DNA of 34,808 nucleotides, taken from positions 1 through 34,808 of the forward strand of contig JBOEGA010000049.1 in NCBI GenBank assembly GCA_050633205.1, read 5' to 3'. Origin of the DNA: CBDHHC01 sp050633205. GTDB taxonomy: Bacteria > Pseudomonadota > Alphaproteobacteria > Rhizobiales > CBDHHC01. The position numbers and the translations under genes were made by a program. Shown here piece after piece: positions 32,229 through 34,808 of the stretch. The notes beneath the pieces are model-generated. The model had not been told where the DNA came from. It saw only the letters and a program-made list of their open reading frames with translations, and made no database searches. Positions within the stretch are counted from its first letter, which is position 1. Every line of letters starts with the position of its first letter.

Positions 32229-32954
32229 GTGGCTGATATTACAGTAGATTTAATTGATCATCTTGGTTCGGATCTAACAGTTGTGAACGCTGCACGTGTA
32301 TCCTTTGACAAGGAAAGCGAGTGGCTGGAAGATATGATGGACGAAGCAGGTGATGCAGCCTCCTCTTCCTCGCCAAAAGCTCTGAAAAAGGGTGATAAAA
32401 AACTTATTTCATATCTGGCCCGCCATGATCACTGGACGCCTTTCAGCCATCCACAGATAACACTGCGTGAATCGGTTCCTATATTTGTTGCCCGTCAGCG
32501 CTTTAAGCATATGGTCGGTTTTACCTATAATGAGATCAGTCGTCGTTATGTGAAGACAGAAGCATCATTTTATACACCTGAAAGATGGCGTGCCCTGCCT
32601 GATGGAAGCATTAAACAAGGCAGTGGCGATGAGCTTACTGACGAGCAGAATTCAGCCTGGGAAGAACGCTACAAGACCTTTATTGAAAACTGCTCCATGA
32701 TGTATGAGGATATGCTGGCTGATGGTATTGCTCCTGAAATGGCGAGAATGGTCCTGCCCCAGAGCATGATGACCAGCTATTATGTAACAGGCTCGCTGGC
32801 AGCTTTTGCCCGAATGGTAAAACAGCGCAAGGACTCTCATGCGCAAAAAGAAATACAGGATCTGGCATTAAAGGTCGATGCAATTATAGCGCCTCTTTAT
32901 CCGGTAAGCTGGGCTGTGCTTGTTGAAGACAGAGACAGTTACTGCTTCTCATAA
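32229..32954 (+). CDS. thyX: Flavin-dependent thymidylate synthase, divergent
   Basis: 241 residues from a GTG with GAGG nine bases upstream. It makes dTMP from dUMP with FAD and methylene-THF. Family blocks: VNAARVSFDKESEW, LISYLARHDHWTPFSHPQIT, ARQRFKHMVGFTYNEISRRY, PEMARMVLPQSMMTSYYVTG and KQRKDSHAQKEIQDLA. The usual ThyX motif RHR-x7-S is replaced by KHM-x8-S in RFKHMVGFTYNEIS. With the MazG-like neighbour the pair has a phage-like look and may have been gained by transfer. It is convergent with the sensor operon. Confidence 0.9.
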   Translation: MADITVDLIDHLGSDLTVVNAARVSFDKESEWLEDMMDEAGDAASSSSPKALKKGDKKLISYLARHDHWTPFSHPQITLRESVPIFVARQRFKHMVGFTYNEISRRYVKTEASFYTPERWRALPDGSIKQGSGDELTDEQNSAWEERYKTFIENCSMMYEDMLADGIAPEMARMVLPQSMMTSYYVTGSLAAFARMVKQRKDSHAQKEIQDLALKVDAIIAPLYPVSWAVLVEDRDSYCFS

Positions 32955-32957
32955 TCA

Positions 32958-34070
32958 TTAAGCAGACTGTTGTACGGTCTGTTCCTGCACCTCTACTTTA
33001 GGCAGGGAGAATATGAATGTAGAGCCCTGCCCCTCTACAGATTCGCACCAGATTTCTCCACCATGCCGATCAACGATTTTTTTGCAGGTGGCCAGCCCCA
33101 GGCCGGTGCCGTCAAATTCCTGATTGGTGTGCAACCTTTTGAAGGCAACAAATATCTGCTTCAGGTCTTCCTCTTTCATTCCAATGCCATTGTCTTTTAC
33201 TCTGATAATATAATTTTCGTCCTCTTCGGCAGCACTGATCTGGATGGATGGAGTTTCACTGCGACAGTATTTAATACCATTTCCAATTAAATTTTGAAGT
33301 AGCTGTGTAATCTGCCATTTATCACCGAAGACATCAGGCAGATTATCGTAGATAACGATAGCGTTTTTCTCACGCAAAACAGCTTCCAGATTAGACTTGG
33401 CATCTTCAACTGCGAGATCAAGAGGAAACTCCTCATGTTCAACCTTGGCCTTATCCAGAAATGTATATGAGGATACCGAATCGATAAGCTGTATCATCCG
33501 GTCAGAAGCATCGGATATCATAGTCATGTACCGATCACTCTTGCCCTCAAGTTTGTCTGCAATGTCATCTTTCAGATATTTTAACAACAGGCCAATCGAC
33601 CTTGCCGGCTCTTTCAGATCATGAGCCAGAACATTTGCAAAGCTATGGAGTTCGGTCTGCTGCTCCTGAATTTTAGCTTTGAAAGAAACAACTTCGATGG
33701 CATTGTGTACAGCTCTCTGTATAGCCTCAGGGGACAGGTTATTTTTATTCAGATAATCCTGAGCACCTTCCTGCAGTGCCTGTACAGCAATGACTTCACT
33801 ACCCTGACCTGTTAACATTACAACCGGTACTTTGTAGGGCAGAGACTTCATCTCTTCAAGGACGCCAATTCCATCGCGACCCGGGAGAGAGTAATCAAGA
33901 AGCACACAGGATATTTGCATCGAGCGGCATATATCAAGACCATCCCCACCATTGTCAGCCTCAACGATCTGCCAATCAGTTTCATCATCTTTCTGCAGAA
34001 GCCGCCGATAGAGAAGCCTATCATCCTCGCTATCGTCTATTATTAATATGTGATGAGTAATCTTTTTCAT
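32958..34070 (-). CDS. Receiver-histidine kinase hybrid
   Basis: 370 residues. The receiver domain is N-terminal (residues 1-125; acidic pair in IIDDSEDD, phospho-acceptor Asp59 in VLLDYSLPGRDG, Lys in QDYLNKNNL). A coiled linker leads to HisKA with His in LAHDLKEPARS (about residue 150), then HATPase with N-box NLIGNGIKYC, G1 VKDNGIGM, F-box FKRLHTNQEFDGTGLGLATC. There is no membrane segment or sensor domain; it is a soluble relay kinase fed by phospho-transfer. It overlaps the response regulator as ATGA. Confidence 0.93.
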   Translation of the reverse strand: MKKITHHILIIDDSEDDRLLYRRLLQKDDETDWQIVEADNGGDGLDICRSMQISCVLLDYSLPGRDGIGVLEEMKSLPYKVPVVMLTGQGSEVIAVQALQEGAQDYLNKNNLSPEAIQRAVHNAIEVVSFKAKIQEQQTELHSFANVLAHDLKEPARSIGLLLKYLKDDIADKLEGKSDRYMTMISDASDRMIQLIDSVSSYTFLDKAKVEHEEFPLDLAVEDAKSNLEAVLREKNAIVIYDNLPDVFGDKWQITQLLQNLIGNGIKYCRSETPSIQISAAEEDENYIIRVKDNGIGMKEEDLKQIFVAFKRLHTNQEFDGTGLGLATCKKIVDRHGGEIWCESVEGQGSTFIFSLPKVEVQEQTVQQSA

Positions 34071-34516
34071 TTCCCATCTCCCGGCAGCAAGGCAACATTA
34101 AACCAGTACTCATTTAATCCCTTAAGAGCCTGAACAAACTGGTTTATATCTACAGGTTTTTTGACGTAAGTATTGGCTCCGTTGCTGTAGCAGTAATCAA
34201 TATCCGATACATGATCTGATGTCGTAAGAATAATTACCGGAATAGTTCTGAGTTCAGGGTCATTCTTTATCTGGGAAAGGACCGTCCGCCCGTCCTTACC
34301 TGGCATGTTCAAGTCCAGCATTATAATATCAGGCTTTATGTAATTGGTATCTCCAACATAGTCTCCTTTTCTATAGAGATAATTCAGCGCATCAGTGCCA
34401 TTTTCACATCGTTGGATTGTCTCTATATCCAGACCAGCTTTTTTATAAGCGCGGACAGTTGCCTCATAATCATCATCACTGTCTTCAACGATTAATATGT
34501 TGGGTTTTCTCGTCAT
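34067..34516 (-). CDS. Rcp1-like single-domain response regulator
   Basis: 149 residues, all receiver domain. Acidic pocket VEDSDDD, phospho-acceptor Asp68 in IIMLDLNMPGKDG, then IILTTSDHVSDIDYCYSNGA and the conserved lysine in YVKKPVDINQF. Features such as YLYRKGDYVGDTNYIKPDII and QFVQALKGLNEYWFNVALLP are those of the Rcp1 partners of phytochrome kinases. It overlaps the genes on both sides by four bases, so all three are made together. No output domain; it passes phosphate or binds a target protein. Confidence 0.94.
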   Translation of the reverse strand: MTRKPNILIVEDSDDDYEATVRAYKKAGLDIETIQRCENGTDALNYLYRKGDYVGDTNYIKPDIIMLDLNMPGKDGRTVLSQIKNDPELRTIPVIILTTSDHVSDIDYCYSNGANTYVKKPVDINQFVQALKGLNEYWFNVALLPGDGK

Positions 34517-34808
34517 GCGGCTTTGCCTTTTAATGTGAAATAGAACGTAGTGCCAAGATCTCCTTCAGATTCAATCCAGATACGTCCGCCATGGTTTTCA
34601 ACAATTTTCTTAACAAATGTCAGTCCGGCACCAGAACCACCTCCAAATGCCTTATGTCTGTTCAGGCGCTTGAATATCCGGAATACATCATTATGAAATT
34701 CCTTACTGATACCAATGCCATTGTCGCGTACAAAAAAGGAGTTATCATCAGTTCTGTAGCCGACCTCAATTTTCTTATCTTCCCTGCTGTTGTATTTGAT
34801 ACCATTTA
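34513..34808 (-). CDS. Histidine kinase, C-terminal part (phytochrome-type)
   Basis: 98 codons plus two bases, cut by the window end, coding the HATPase domain: N-box end NGIKYNSRED, G1 VRDNGIGISKEFHNDVF, FRIFKRLNRHKAFGGGSGAG and the G2 loop GAGLTFVKKIVENHGGRIW. This FRIFKRL...GGGSGAGL form is typical of the phytochrome and PAS/GAF kinases that work with Rcp1-like regulators. The sensor part lies outside the window, so the light or other signal is unknown. Its stop overlaps the regulator's start as ATGA. Confidence 0.9.
   Translation of the reverse strand, partial: NGIKYNSREDKKIEVGYRTDDNSFFVRDNGIGISKEFHNDVFRIFKRLNRHKAFGGGSGAGLTFVKKIVENHGGRIWIESEGDLGTTFYFTLKGKAA

Overview
The window looks like chromosomal DNA of a moderately AT-rich alphaproteobacterium. 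The evidence is the block bamE / ubiquinol-cytochrome c chaperone / DUF177 / plsX / fabH / ihfA / MerR / tRNA-Pro, the lolD-lolC-proS block with a short proline-tRNA ligase, and a fadE-fadJ-fadI operon. I cannot name the genus from the sequence alone.

Left end, 1 to about 6,000: an integrated accessory element. A partial TPR-repeat gene (1-99) is followed by a leftward, tightly overlapping cassette: an uncertain basic regulator, a winged-helix protein, a lambda-O-like replication protein, a DUF2786 protein, an HNH nuclease, a DUF6362 helix-turn-helix protein and a divergent GIY-YIG-like protein. A rightward tyrosine integrase faces the 3' end of tRNA-Pro(GGG). The replication gene carries five near-palindromic 18-bp units on a 42-bp period beside an AT-rich stretch, which resembles an origin inside an initiator gene. 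No structural phage gene is visible, so this is either part of a prophage or a phage satellite. Between integrase and tRNA lies the decayed 3' end of a second integrase.

6,000-12,000: housekeeping genes, mostly leftward: tRNA-Pro with a clear promoter, a MerR-type regulator, ihfA, fabH, plsX, DUF177 and the cytochrome bc1 chaperone, then divergent bamE. A strong rightward terminator without an obvious gene before it (12,001-12,032) suggests a small RNA.

12,000-17,000: regulators and stress functions. There is a MocR-type regulator divergent from a PNPOx-like flavoprotein, and a MerR regulator divergent from a small membrane protein through a promoter with the 19-bp spacer typical of MerR control. 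A universal stress protein has an FNR-type box placed as in a class II promoter. purU follows.

17,000-24,100: the fatty-acid beta-oxidation operon fadE-fadJ-fadI, then a soxYZ pair whose SoxY lacks the C-terminal GGCGG arm that normally carries the substrate.

24,100-30,000: lolD-lolC and proS (leftward), lspA and a stand-alone thiolase (rightward) ending in a 19-bp hairpin. A near-consensus leftward promoter at 30,096-30,124 points at that hairpin across a GC-rich patch without a gene, a good small-RNA candidate.

30,000-34,808: a four-helix membrane protein, a YtoQ-like protein, a DUF985 cupin, a MazG-like pyrophosphatase coupled to a divergent ThyX, and a leftward signalling operon: a phytochrome-type histidine kinase (cut by the window end), an Rcp1-like response regulator and a receiver-kinase hybrid, joined by ATGA overlaps.
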